64,000 bases of DNA, from positions 1 to 64,000 of the forward strand of contig WNNJ02003745.1 in the NCBI GenBank assembly GCA_012934845.2, read 5' to 3'. The notes under the pieces are model-generated. The model worked only from the letters and a program-made list of their open reading frames with translations, made no database searches and was not told the DNA's origin. The stretch is from Pomphorhynchus laevis. Lineage: Eukaryota > Acanthocephala > Palaeacanthocephala > Echinorhynchida > Pomphorhynchidae. Numbering within the stretch: the first letter of the stretch is position 1; each line of letters starts with the position of its first letter. Below are positions 1-9,122 of this stretch, piece after piece. Made by a program: the position numbers and the translations under genes.

Positions 1-91
<91 letters not shown>
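1..91. other. Poly-G run, probable artefact
   Basis: 91 consecutive G at the left edge of an otherwise AT-rich sequence. This is typical of no-signal poly-G reads or a bad contig end, not of a biological repeat here. Confidence 0.8.
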
Positions 92-94
<3 letters not shown>

Positions 95-478
95 AATCAA
101 CAATACTGAAAGCATTAGTCAATATGAAAAACAAAAAAGCGGCAGGGCCAGATTGTCTATTATGTATAGAAATATACGTACATATTTTCTATTATAAGCC
201 AATTACTGGGTATTGCTTTTCAACAGACTACTCAGGGTAATAAGCTACCGATATCGAAGAACTATGGTATAATCAAGATGTTATACAAAGGTCCGGAATC
301 ATTAGGTAATTTACACTCATATAGAGGAATCACACTACTTAATCACTCGTATAAAGTTCTAACACGCGTAGTGACTGCACGTTTAATCACATTTCGTAGT
401 GGATTTATCACACGAAAACAATATGGCTTTCATCACAATAGATCAACCACATACGCTTTAGACAAGGTGCACTCACAG
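92..478 (+). pseudogene. Old LINE reverse-transcriptase fragment, left part
   Basis: Conceptual translation gives pieces typical of the N-terminal half of a non-LTR reverse transcriptase: a MKNKKAAGPD stretch near 125, then YRGITLLNHSYKVLT near 315-365 and QYGFHHNRSTT near 420-450. The frame is broken and there is no start or end of an element. The sequence stops matching at about 478, where a younger CR1-like 3' fragment begins; more RT motifs reappear beyond it at about 1020. The younger copy therefore probably inserted into this one. Clade uncertain (RTE/Jockey/CR1-type RT). Confidence 0.6.
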
Positions 479-925
479 GTTCGTTCGCCAATTCTCCAAA
501 ATCCATCATCCTACCCCTACAACGCATCATTAACTTCGCCGTTCCAGTGCTCCTACGTCTCTGTCGCTTTAGCCACACATCCACATATCTTGCTCAACTC
601 TCCTGGCCAACCATCTACATCCGCATACAATTCCGTCTTCTTCTCGTAACTTTTCGTCTCATTGCTGTCGGCTGTCCATCGTTCATCAACTTCCCTTTCT
701 TAGACGACACTCGTCGCACCTCACTATCACAGTGTTCCCGTAATTCCCTCTTACTCTACGTTCCCAATTACTCTAACAACTATGGGGTCCGATCCTTCCT
801 CGTCACCGCCTCACTTGCTTGGAATCAGCTCCCACTCGACGTCGGCCGCGCTCCCTCCTTTATTACATTCAAATGCCGCCTCCGTATCCACCTCCTCGAA
901 TCATGATTTAGTTTATTTTGTTGTT
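479..925 (+). mobile_element. CR1-like LINE, 5'-truncated 3' fragment (copy A)
   Basis: Encodes the C-terminal end of the ORF2 protein of the main LINE family of this window. LPLQRI-, RSFLV..LAWNQLPLD- and FKCRLRIHLLES-type segments match the copies at 40.3, 42.5 and 59.8 kb. The open frame is shifted at about 640, so the copy is dead. It ends shortly after the ORF2 stop, in an A/T-rich tail, without the shared 3' stem-loop. Confidence 0.7.
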
Positions 926-1019
926 GAAAAAATAAATCGTTTTTCTAACATTCTAAAATTAATCTATGAGTTACTTAAACCAAGCTGTATGATAATATTT
1001 GATAATATGATAACAATCG

Positions 1020-1265
1020 GATGATTTTACAGTAGGCAATAGGAGTATTACAAGGTGACCCTTAAAGTCCTTTACTCTTTTTCTTTTTGTTATGGATTTG
1101 CCTTCATTTATTTGCAAGCGATTACCTTCTTTAGGATGTGTATTGTACGCAGATAACTTTGTCATAATGACGCCTAATATAAGCTCTGCATAATATGCAC
1201 TTAATAGTTCGAGAAACTATTGTGTTTGTAATCAGTTAGAGATTAATATATTCAAATCGAAATGA
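1020..1265 (+). pseudogene. Old LINE reverse-transcriptase fragment, right part
   Basis: Reading through breaks gives VLQGDPLK-like and CVLYADNFVIMT (a YADD-type catalytic box degraded to YADN), then CNQLEINIFKSK, the expected order after the RT fragment at 92-478. It supports a nested insertion of the 479-925 fragment. Strongly decayed. Confidence 0.55.
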
Positions 1266-2235
1266 TACTCCATTGGAATATCATTTTAGGGTGGCCTTCG
1301 TTATTTTGACGTTGTTTTTTCCCAGTATATCATACGACATATCATCATTCTGGTGGACTTCTAGCCATGAATTTTGGTAAAATTGATCGTTGTAAATAAA
1401 GATTCTTGAGGTGTATCATGTAAAAACGATTCTATAAAAAAACGTTACGTTTTTTTTAAAAACGCCATCCACGGTAGTCGCAGCCATATTGACAGCAAAT
1501 TTATGAAGTGTGCAGCTAAAAAATTCTTCTAGACTTTCTCAAATTGACGAGTTTTTAAGAAATCACAACGGGTTTCAGAAAAACTATCACGAGAGACCCT
1601 GAATATTTTCTGACGCCAGCCTATTCACAATCTAAATGGATGAAGGCAAGAGCTATTAATCGACTATAAATTTGGCGGGCGTATCTTAATGGATACTATG
1701 ATAATATATGCAAAATTCAGTTATCCTGTCATTTTAAAAGTGCAAACTGTGTTTGTAACTACTGTAATCGTAGCTGCTTATCCTTACTTCACATATTTGT
1801 TTGTTCATATTTCGTAAACGTTCCATTGAGTTGTGTAGATATATTAGGTTAGTATATGCTTTGCAAACCGTCGATGCTTTACAACACTGCAGAGAAACTG
1901 TATCAATAAAGAATTAAAGAATTGGTTGGTCAGCATTATGGTCAAATTGAATGCTGGGATTACGAATAAGAACACACAAAATTATTATTATTCATTGACC
2001 GCCGAAAGAGCAAAGCTCAAAACAGGCATCACAGTAAATTATTGCAAATTGATGTCTTTTTTATTCTTGTTATGTTTTGCATAAAACCGATAGGTATAGT
2101 GGGCTTAATAACACTCTTCATTATAATAATTGGATTCACAAATCGAATGTCATCCTTCTCAAGCACACACAAGTGGTTCTTCTCAAATGCCATTCTTCTC
2201 AAACAAGTGGTTCTCAAATCGAACCACTTGGATTC
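1266..2235. other. No recognisable gene
   Basis: AT-rich sequence with no convincing ORF. A short direct repeat built on CACAAATCGAATG lies near 2134 and 2235. It may be further LINE remains too decayed to place. Confidence 0.4.
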
Positions 2236-3002
2236 ACAAATCGAATGCCATCCTTCTTAAACGAATTGAGATATATAACGTAGGTTATATCAATAGGAAC
2301 AATGTTTCTGGTGATGTTACTAGTTATGTTATAAATGAAAACTATCAAACTCGCACCATCGGAGAGGCAATGGTGTTATTTTTAGACATGTTCAAGAATC
2401 GTCCTCAATCGATGTGCAAACTCGTGCTGACGAGGACTTCAGCTCAATCCATTCAATCTTATCAGATATTTTCGTATAAGGGGAGGAGGATATTGTGCGT
2501 AGACTGAATGTTAGGAGCTTATTCTGGATAGGTAAAAAATCGAGAATGTATGTTCACGATTACTTAAGGTAGTTTTCGAATCAGATAAGGATGCAAGAAA
2601 TGTGTTAGCAAGAGGTTTTCAAAGATCTTTCAATTGAGGAACGGCTACTGCTTAAACGTGTACGTGCTAATCTGACGTCCAGAATAGATGAATGGGAAAG
2701 TAAATTAACGATAAAAAATTTCGTGTAGTGCGTCGACGACCATTAGTGCGGTGGAAAGAGCTGATCCTATCTCGGAGTTGCATATACAAACATAAGACGT
2801 ATTCTATTTAAATTGGATGAGCTTACAATTTGGGTAACCATACATAAACCGGTGATCCTGGCTCTTACGGAGATTTGGTTGCATGACGACATATCGGACT
2901 GTGTGATGGGTATTCCAGGACATAGCTTATACCGGGCCGATAAAGTTTCTCGAAAGTGTGGAGGAGTCGCTATTAATGTCTTGAAAAAATTTGTTGATTA
3001 AA
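2236..3002 (+). pseudogene. LINE (second CR1-type family): ORF1 end and endonuclease start
   Basis: Near 2790-3000 the translation reads NIRRILFKLDELTIW, HKPVILALTEIWLHDDI and RKCGGVAINV. This is the opening of an APE-type endonuclease as in CR1/L2-like LINEs, with the catalytic TE and the GGVAI block. Just upstream, IEERLLLKRVRANL-type sequence resembles the C-terminus of ORF1. The copy ends abruptly at about 3002, where the 5' end of a different LINE begins. The same second family is seen on the minus strand at 60.2-61.8 kb. Confidence 0.6.
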
Positions 3003-3540
3003 GCCACTTACAACATCCGCTTGGCAATTATCGACAACCATCGACAACCATCGACGACATCCGCTCGCTACTTACAACTAACGACTACTTACAATTAACG
3101 CGAACTACTTACAACTAACGACTTGCAGACTAACGGAGTTTAAACATTCTTGATTATAACTAACTAATTAACATTTTATTATGGCAAAGAGAAAGCTAAC
3201 TAAAAATGTCGGCCAGCAACTCAAGTCCGTCAAGGAAGCTTACATCGAAAAGCAAATTGGATGCGACAACAAGAACTGCAATGTTTGGACTCACGTTGCC
3301 ATTCCTTTCACTGACGAGGACAACGTTTCAAATCGGAATTTCCTCTGCGGCTTCTGTTGTGCTGCCCTCGTAGGTAAGCTAATGAAGAATGACCACTCAA
3401 ACGGTGGAGACGTTCTGAACGCTAACGAAACAGATTTGTGCTCAATAAATAAACTTGATGATATCTCTCAGTCGACTCAGACCGCTGTTATACATGGAAC
3501 ATCAACAAACGACAACATATTATGAAATTTGTCTTGTTAT
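3003..3540 (+). mobile_element. CR1-like LINE 5' UTR and ORF1 start (copy C1, first part)
   Basis: A 5' UTR rich in short ACTTACAACTAACGACT-like repeats leads to ORF1 at 3181. The segment is cut at about 3540, directly before a 20-bp monomer array and a second ORF1 start, so two related LINE 5' ends stand head to tail. Confidence 0.6.
3181..3525 (+). CDS. LINE ORF1 protein, PHD-type finger, truncated
   Basis: 114 codons. After a basic N-terminus the protein has a zinc-finger-like set of Cys: C28, C33 (spacing CDNKNC), then VWT and a CGFCC block at 56-60. This cysteine and tryptophan arrangement recurs in the ORFs at 3784, near 52200 (as a remnant) and, more distantly, at 63612 minus. PHD-like fingers are known in ORF1 proteins of some CR1-group LINEs, where ORF1 is thought to bind nucleic acid. 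The ORF ends in a stop soon after the finger, so it is either a truncated ORF1 or a very short one. Confidence 0.6.
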   Translation: MAKRKLTKNVGQQLKSVKEAYIEKQIGCDNKNCNVWTHVAIPFTDEDNVSNRNFLCGFCCAALVGKLMKNDHSNGGDVLNANETDLCSINKLDDISQSTQTAVIHGTSTNDNIL

Positions 3541-3555
3541 ATTAAGTTCTTACAT

Positions 3556-3738
3556 TCCAGATTATTCCTGTCAGTTCCAGATTATTCCTGTCAGTTCCAG
3601 ATTATTCCTGTCAGTTCCAGATTATTCCTGTCAGTTCCAGATTATTCCTGTCAATTCCAGATTATTCCAGTCAGTTCCAGATTATTCCTGTCAGTTCCAG
3701 ATTATTCCTGTCAGTTCCAGATTATTCCTGTCAGTTCC
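3556..3738 (+). repeat. 20-bp monomer array at a LINE 5' end
   Basis: About nine head-to-tail copies of a 20-bp unit (TTCCAGATTATTCCTGTCAG), nearly identical, ending in a GC-rich box (CGCTCGCTACGCTCGCGG) about 40 bp before the ORF1 ATG at 3784. The same arrangement of a related monomer plus the box occurs at 55727-55860, and the box alone near 52104. Position and recurrence suggest the element's own promoter array. Confidence 0.85.
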
Positions 3739-3783
3739 GCTCGCTACGCTCGCGGATTGAGCTCAATCTATCGATAAAAAGTC

Positions 3784-4221
3784 ATGCCTAAAAAAGCGCG
3801 ATCTCAGATCCCTGTTCCTGATCAAGAATCTTCCACATCGGAATGCAATGATGGTTATACCAGCTTCGAAGTTGGATGCGATTCCAAAGATTGTGATGTA
3901 TGGACACTTGTTCGTGTTAAAATATCCGACCACTCGGTGTATAAATGTAAACAGTTCACATGCGGTTTTTGTACATCAGTACGACTACTACAGTTATCCT
4001 GCTCATATACTCCTGTATCACACACGACCACTCAGACCAATGCTGTTTTAGATGTTTCCCTCGCATCAACACCTGACTTCGCATCATATAATCCCATTAT
4101 TGAACCTACTCTCTCACACACTCCTCGTTCAACTACGTACCAAACTTCCATTAATCTTTTTCATTCTAACAATGCTAACGGTAAAGCTTTTATGGAAATC
4201 AAAGGAGACAGCGAACTCTAG
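3784..4221 (+). CDS. LINE ORF1 protein, PHD-type finger (copy C1, second part)
   Basis: 145 codons starting MPKKARSQIP, directly downstream of the monomer array. Finger cysteines are C32, C37 (GCDSKDC), C55, C60 and C63 (CGFC), with VWTLV after the second Cys as in the 3181 ORF. The C-terminal half is Ser/Thr-rich and featureless. The reading frame ends at 4221 and recognisable LINE sequence fades by about 4360; no ORF2 follows, so this is a 3'-truncated copy. The start is supported by the identical layout at 55.7-55.9 kb. Confidence 0.65.
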   Translation: MPKKARSQIPVPDQESSTSECNDGYTSFEVGCDSKDCDVWTLVRVKISDHSVYKCKQFTCGFCTSVRLLQLSCSYTPVSHTTTQTNAVLDVSLASTPDFASYNPIIEPTLSHTPRSTTYQTSINLFHSNNANGKAFMEIKGDSEL

Positions 4222-4694
4222 CAATCTACACACCTCCCCCATTGATGTAACTGGTTTCTGCATTCTTTCGCTTCATTATGGACATCTACGTAAACCAAAT
4301 ATATAAGCCAAATATTTAAACTCATCTATTTAAGCTTAATAAATGTGATTGAATTTAGCTAATTAAAAATATTAATTTAACTGGTGACTATCATTGCTGA
4401 TGACCGTTATTTTTCAGACAATTTAGTTTAAACAATACGAAACGATTAGTTTGTTTTAGTTAAAACAAAAAGACTTTTCTTGCCAGTCAAAAAATATTTT
4501 CCGGTGTATATTTTTGCATAACATCAAAACGCATTTAATATTTTAATTTCACCGTGGTTTTTAGATAGATTTCATGAAACTTTACATATTAAGTGTGTAA
4601 AGTCTATCGCCTATGCGACATTTTATAATTTTTAACATTTCATTCGTATTTAATCACTACCAGGCCAACAAAATAGATTGGATATCCCAGTTTG

Positions 4695-4695
<1 letters not shown>

Positions 4696-4730
<35 letters not shown>
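4696..4730. repeat. (AT)n microsatellite
   Basis: About 17 perfect TA dinucleotides inside non-coding sequence between the LINE relic and a foldback element. Confidence 0.95.
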
Positions 4731-4732
<2 letters not shown>

Positions 4733-4750
4733 CGTTCGTCTGCCATCTAA

Positions 4751-4957
4751 TTATATGTTTAGGCAATTATCAATTATCCACACGAGACAAATTCTTTTAA
4801 ATAAATTTTTTAAAGTTTCGGTCATACACAGTGACCCATTTCAATAGTAAATAACAAACTTGAAAAAAATCACTGTGTATGACCAAAATGTTGTAACAAA
4901 TTTATTTAAAAGAATTTGTCTAGTGTGGATTATTGATTATGTCTAACATATGATATA
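4751..4957. repeat. Foldback (MITE-like) element
   Basis: Inverted arms of about 85-95 bp: GGTCATACACAGTGA on the left is matched by TCACTGTGTATGACC on the right, and the outer arms (CCACACGAGACAAATT / AATTTGTCTAGTGTGG) also pair. No coding capacity; presumably a non-autonomous DNA transposon relic. Confidence 0.8.
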
Positions 4958-5295
4958 TTATATATTTTTTCAACATATATTATAAACATTTTTATCTAAG
5001 TTTTAAACAAACTTAGATATTTAAACAAACTAAAAATTTTACAATTTTTCGAAAGAGAGCTTTTCAATTATAGAGTTTTTGAAACTTTGTCGAGTATCTT
5101 CGTAGACATTAACTTGGATAAAGCCAAAAATGTAAATAAATATATTTGAAATAAATTATTTAATAAAAACAATAATAAAAATCAATTTACTAGTACAAAT
5201 ATGTATTTTAAACAAACAAAGTTAAAAAATATACAGGAATTAATAGTCAAATAGATTATGATGAATTATAATTAATTTTATGTAGTTGGGCTTTG
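4958..5295. other. Non-coding, 3' flank of SNRNP35
   Basis: AT-rich, no ORF or repeat recognised. It would hold the 3' UTR and polyadenylation signal of the minus-strand gene. Confidence 0.5.
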
Positions 5296-5859
5296 TTAGT
5301 TAATCTTAATCTTATTATTAAAATTAGAGTTACGTGGCCTAGTGTTAGGGTTTTTAAACGGCTTAGCAACACCTCCAAATCTAAGTTGTCCGGATTCCCT
5401 TTTACCTCCTATACCACCACCTAGCCGCCTTGGTATCCAGCCAGGCAGATTTCTTGCAAATTCCCGTTCAACGATTAACACGTCACGATCAATCTTTAAA
5501 TATTGCCTATCCAAAAGGCGTTGCATGTGCGATATTTTTTTAAACTCTGCAAACGCATATCGACGAGGTCGACATGTTACAATATCGTAAATTCTCTCAA
5601 AGCTTTTCAAAGGCCCTCCATATTCTTCTATTTTTGACTTTATCGTTTCGTCACTAAGATCGTTAGGGATCCTTCCTATGAAAAGCGTTCTATTCTTGTC
5701 GCTTTTGTGACATTTCGGTTGATAAGTGGCTTTCATTGCTCGTACAATTGCTTTGTCATGAGGAATCGTGTCTGATCCATCAATACTACCCGCAGCCAAT
5801 GGATCATATAATCCAGCGTCAAAGCAATGTCTATTCCAAGCAAATTTTTCTTTATTCAT
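5296..5859 (-). CDS. SNRNP35: U11/U12 snRNP 35 kDa protein
   Basis: Component of the minor (U12-dependent) spliceosome U11/U12 di-snRNP, nuclear. 187 codons from the ATG at 5859. An in-frame upstream ATG at 5919 adds a hydrophobic stretch that does not fit the family, so the downstream start is preferred. The N-terminus has the family signature YDPLAAGSIDGSD (residues 18-30). One RRM spans about residues 58-131, with RNP2 LFIGRI at 59-64 and RNP1 RRYAFAEF at 99-106. The diagnostic basic/glycine segment GWIPRRLGGGIGGKRESGQ begins at 140 and continues LRFGG. The human protein is about 246 residues, the difference being its Arg/Glu-rich tail; here the tail after the glycine segment is only about 25 residues. 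Single exon. Its presence implies that this genome keeps U12-type splicing. Confidence 0.95.
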   Translation of the reverse strand: MNKEKFAWNRHCFDAGLYDPLAAGSIDGSDTIPHDKAIVRAMKATYQPKCHKSDKNRTLFIGRIPNDLSDETIKSKIEEYGGPLKSFERIYDIVTCRPRRYAFAEFKKISHMQRLLDRQYLKIDRDVLIVEREFARNLPGWIPRRLGGGIGGKRESGQLRFGGVAKPFKNPNTRPRNSNFNNKIKIN

Positions 5860-6010
5860 TTTTAAATGGTCTAAATAATGCGAAAACTGTTTAAAAAAAA
5901 CTAAAATAAAGAAGATCATCTTTGATAAATAATTTTTGTTATTATATCTATAATTTTAATTTTAAATATTTCAAAATAATCAGGAACATCATGTCTTCAG
6001 TGTAAAACAG

Positions 6011-6221
6011 ATATTCTGAGAAGCTTCCTCTAAAGAACGCTCTAGTGAAGAACTGCGGTACTTGTGATGAATATTGCACTAAACACGACGGACGAAAGAA
6101 ACGACCTCAAAAATCGGTAACGTTTGCTGACGACGTTATGTGGCGAGCTGTTCATCGTTGCCCGACTGAAGGTAATCGCGCACGCTCTACTTATAGCAGC
6201 GACGCTGATTATGATTGTTAA
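6011..6221 (+). CDS. Unassigned 67-codon terminal exon, KSVTF motif
   Basis: An open stretch with coding-like composition, unlike its AT-rich surroundings. From GAG at 6018 to TAA at 6219 it reads 67 residues, including CGTCDEYCTKH, KKRPQKSVTFADDV, WRAVHRCP and the C-terminus YSSDADYDC. There is no ATG in frame and a stop lies just upstream, while an AG at 6009-6010 could be a splice acceptor. I therefore read it as a 3'-terminal exon. KSVTF fits the RVxF class of protein phosphatase 1 docking motifs. I do not recognise the family. It lies divergent to SNRNP35; upstream exons were not found. Confidence 0.45.
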
Positions 6222-6424
6222 ACTGATGAAGAATTTACTTTATACAGATCAATTCCATTTATTTTATTTTTTTAAATGATTGAGTTGATCCAAGTTGTTT
6301 ATTGTCTTTACAAATTTGTCAATGTTTAAAAAAACAGATATTTGTTAATATAAATTGTTATGGCAAAAAATCGCTTGAAACTGTGGTCCACGAGCCAAAA
6401 CTGGCTACGATTGATTTTTAATCC

Positions 6425-6822
6425 ATATTTGCTGCTAAATAACTGGATTTCGATCAATCACCTCCATCAGTCTAATGTATCACTCCGAGACATTCCTAAC
6501 CACCCAGCAGTGATCGTCAGTCCTTTTGGAATCTTGTGAGAAATTCAGTGCCCTCGTAATAAACGGATACGCATTTGTGACTTATATAAAGAATAACTAG
6601 AAGGTCCACACACGCAACAAGCCAGTAAAAAATGCTTTCTGCACATCTGCTTAGTCTAGCATCGTGAGGAATTGCTGGTCTTTATAGTTATCACAAAAGC
6701 ATTCGAAACGCACCATAACCATTCATCCGACTAACGATGACTGCTGGGTGGTTAAGAGTGTCTCGGAGTGGTACATTAGACTGATGGAACTGATGATCGA
6801 AGTCCAGTTATTTAGCATATAT
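6425..6822. repeat. Foldback element with ~95-bp inverted arms
   Basis: Left arm TAAATAACTGGATTTCGAT and right arm ATCGAAGTCCAGTTATTTA, each continuing inwards through CACTCCGAGACA / TGTCTCGGAGTG and CCACCCAGCAGT / ACTGCTGGGTGG. The spacer of about 200 bp holds no ORF. Typical MITE layout. Confidence 0.8.
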
Positions 6823-6830
6823 ATACTGGT

Positions 6831-7075
6831 TGTGGCACGGCATTATCCTCACAGGTATTGTTCCTATTCTTGATACAGCAGGACGCTGCTGCTGTATCAA
6901 TAGGTATTGATACAGCAGCATCAATACCTATTGATACTGGTATTGATGATACCAGTATCAATAGGAAATATTGATAAAATAAAAATAGGAAACACTACTT
7001 ATTTTCCTAATAGGTATTGTTTCATGAATAGAAACAGTACCTATTAGAAAAATGTCATGCCACATCGATAATAAT
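6831..7075. repeat. Palindromic MITE family P, copy 1 (expanded centre)
   Basis: Ends resemble TGGCACGRCATTATCCTCAC and its complement. The centre has been expanded by inverted duplications of GGTATTGATACAGCAG. Other copies lie at 20608-20735 (perfect palindrome) and 32110-32200 (one arm). Confidence 0.75.
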
Positions 7076-7380
7076 TTCAGCTCACAAATGCAATCAAGTT
7101 AAATATAAATTGTTTATATAAAAATATTTGTTTTCCATTTAATTTTCCATAAAAGATTAAAATTTTCAATTTTACTTCAGCATTCACTCTTGACAATACG
7201 TTTCCAATGTATTGTACAGTTACATCCTTTCAATCAGATATCAGATAGCTATCGCGATGTAAATTCATGTTAAAAGAAAAACAAGTTGATTTTACAACTT
7301 ATTTCTTAACTCGGCTTTATCTTGACATCTCGAAATGAAATGTAGTCAAAAACAAAAAAGTGGAACAATATATAGAGTAA

Positions 7381-7639
7381 TCAAATTTCGACACGTGGAA
7401 TAAGCAACAAGTATAAAGTAATTTTTCGATGTTTCTTATAACATCGACAATGAGCACATACACATGCCACGTTCCCCTTGATCTTATTTAGATACACAAA
7501 GTCATCTAGATAGTCTGGCCTCTTTAATTCGCGGTTTGATATTTTAATGATAGAAAAGGGTTCCAGATGTTTTGACGTTTCAGGGATTGGTGTTTTATAT
7601 TCTTTATATGACTCAAATACTAATTCCCGTGTTCGACAT
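7381..7639 (-). other. Coding-like stretch, unassigned
   Basis: A stop-free frame of about 85 codons without Met. It includes YKEYKTPIPETSKHLEPF, RELKRPDYLDDFVYLNKI and a Cys-rich CVCAHCRCYKKHRK end. Composition is protein-like, unlike the flanks. It may be an internal exon or another relic of the retroelement fossil 600 bp away; RPDYLDDF-like endings occur in retroelement polyproteins, but this is weak. Confidence 0.35.
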
Positions 7640-8017
7640 TATGAGCTGATTAAGTCGGATTTCATTTTAAATAGTTGATAATATTTAATAATACTATACC
7701 ATCTGTAAATACGTGTATTTAGTCATGCTAGCATGTTATTAATTTATTCAAAGCGAAAAGTGTGAATGGACACCGTATCACATATGGGTTTATTGTCGTT
7801 ATAAAGTTGATGTATATTTAGTCTCCAACTTTTCTATGACATGCACAACGGGACGAGCACAAGTAGTAAATAAAAAAGAAACTACAACTAGATTTTTTTG
7901 CTTTTTTGATAAAGGAACTTTTTGTTAGTGCTAGCTGGATAATAAAATTGAAATACTTATGCAAGGCAAAATAATTATGAATACTTTTAAGATTATAAAT
8001 AGTTGATAATAATTCAT

Positions 8018-8214
8018 TATTGATAAATCATTATTGGAGCTAGATCAAATAAAAATAGAATTTTTTTGATATTTCGCTAACTACTGTCAGCATCTTCAAA
8101 ACATTACGTAATTAGGTAATTAAAATTAGGTAATTTTCTGAAGATGCTAACAGAAGTTAGCGAAATATCAAAAAAATCCTCTTTTCTATGATTCAGCTCT
8201 AATTATTTATCGGC
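8018..8214. repeat. Foldback element with hammerhead-like core (family F)
   Basis: Arms GATATTTCGCTAACT.CTG.. and ..AGTTAGCGAAATATC pair over about 70-80 bp, flanked by GAGCT.GATCA-type ends. The right arm has CTGAAGA, an internal GCTAAC/GTTAGC stem and GAAA (8138-8165). Related arms are near 12540, 14700, 31330 and 33176. Confidence 0.75.
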
Positions 8215-8236
8215 TTTCAGTATCGAGTTTTCGCGA

Positions 8237-8670
8237 TCAGTATTTGTTAGAGTAAATGGTACATGCGAAATGTGTCTTGTTATTCCATCTACTTATATTG
8301 TAGGTCTTGACAATAAACTCGTAACGGTACCTACTTCCTATGTTGTACATAAGTACATGAGGTATATGTTGCATTTCCGGACATGACCAAACCTTTTGAC
8401 CGATTTTATAATCAGCATAATTTTCTTCCTGAAAGTCTGCGACGACACAAGCATAAGGATGACCCCATTTGTGACGAAACATATGACTGATCGGACCACT
8501 ATGTTCAATTGTGTCAGGTGACTTGAAGATTATACCAAAACACAGTGTGAAGAGGTTTGCATCGGCTCGCGAGTGTCGATTCGCTTGATCATGCGATGAT
8601 TGCACTCGATCACACCATATCCTTGAGGTCTAAAAGCGACGCGGTAGCGAATGCACACATTCTATTTACG
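8237..8670 (-). mobile_element. LTR-retrotransposon integrase fossil
   Basis: Remnant of the C-terminal part of a retroelement integrase core and the region after it, of Ty3/gypsy-like type: a YRPQG.G..E.NHR.IKRI-like helix followed by a KW.HPYACV / KIGQKVW region. It is broken, with at least one break, and isolated: no LTR, protease or reverse transcriptase of the same element was recognised nearby. Likely old. Confidence 0.6.
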
Positions 8671-8687
8671 GAATAAATTTTAAATTT

Positions 8688-9122
8688 ATGTTTGAACGAA
8701 ATACAAGCGCATTGCCCACTCACATTTATTCTGGTAGTCCGTGTTTTAACATTATTTCTTCTAAACATTCACATACATTCTCTGAACTTTCTGAGAATGT
8801 ACCAGGTCCGGTATCGATGGTACGTATAAGAAGTTTTTCTAAAGATATCATATGTTCAATAAATCAAAAATTAATTAACGACTATGATATGCTAAGTTGT
8901 ATAATAGACAGTTATTGTAATACAAAATACTATAATCGTACAATAAATGTTAATAATAACAATAGAAAATATACATTAACCATAAACTTCATTAATAAAT
9001 GTATAGATAACATAAATATAGCCGGACTTTTAAATAATTCTAAAAGTAAAGAAATAATTTCTGCTAAACTCCTTGTCGCCGAAATGCTGGTTTCGGCGAC
9101 AAGAAATCAGCAGAAGCAGTAA
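8688..9122 (+). CDS. Hypothetical 144-aa ORF, repeat-associated
   Basis: Starts MFERNTSALPTHIYSG and is rich in Asn/Ile/Lys. There is no signal peptide or recognised domain. The segment YYNRTINVNNNNRKYTLTI (about residues 86-104) is matched at peptide level by YYHRTIDVNKKKKYTFTI at 55383-55475. The helical piece before it loosely resembles the C-terminus of the 99-aa ORFs at 12730 and 14269. It is therefore probably the product of a repeated element, function unknown. The coding end runs into a GC-rich hairpin (9072-9103). Confidence 0.35.
   Translation: MFERNTSALPTHIYSGSPCFNIISSKHSHTFSELSENVPGPVSMVRIRSFSKDIICSINQKLINDYDMLSCIIDSYCNTKYYNRTINVNNNNRKYTLTINFINKCIDNINIAGLLNNSKSKEIISAKLLVAEMLVSATRNQQKQ
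9072..9103. repeat. Perfect 13-bp stem-loop
   Basis: CTTGTCGCCGAAA, a 6-nt loop, then its exact complement; unusually GC-rich for this region and lying inside the end of the 144-aa ORF. Possibly the internal edge of a mobile element. Confidence 0.8.

Noticed and set aside
3455-3777. ORFs encoding DYSCQFQIIPVSSRLFLSVP-type repeats
   Set aside because: 20 bp read three times returns the same frame every 60 bp; the open frame follows from the monomer array, not from a protein.
5860-5919. 20-residue N-terminal extension of SNRNP35
   Set aside because: Hydrophobic and unlike the family; the ATG at 5859 leads directly to the conserved N-terminus.
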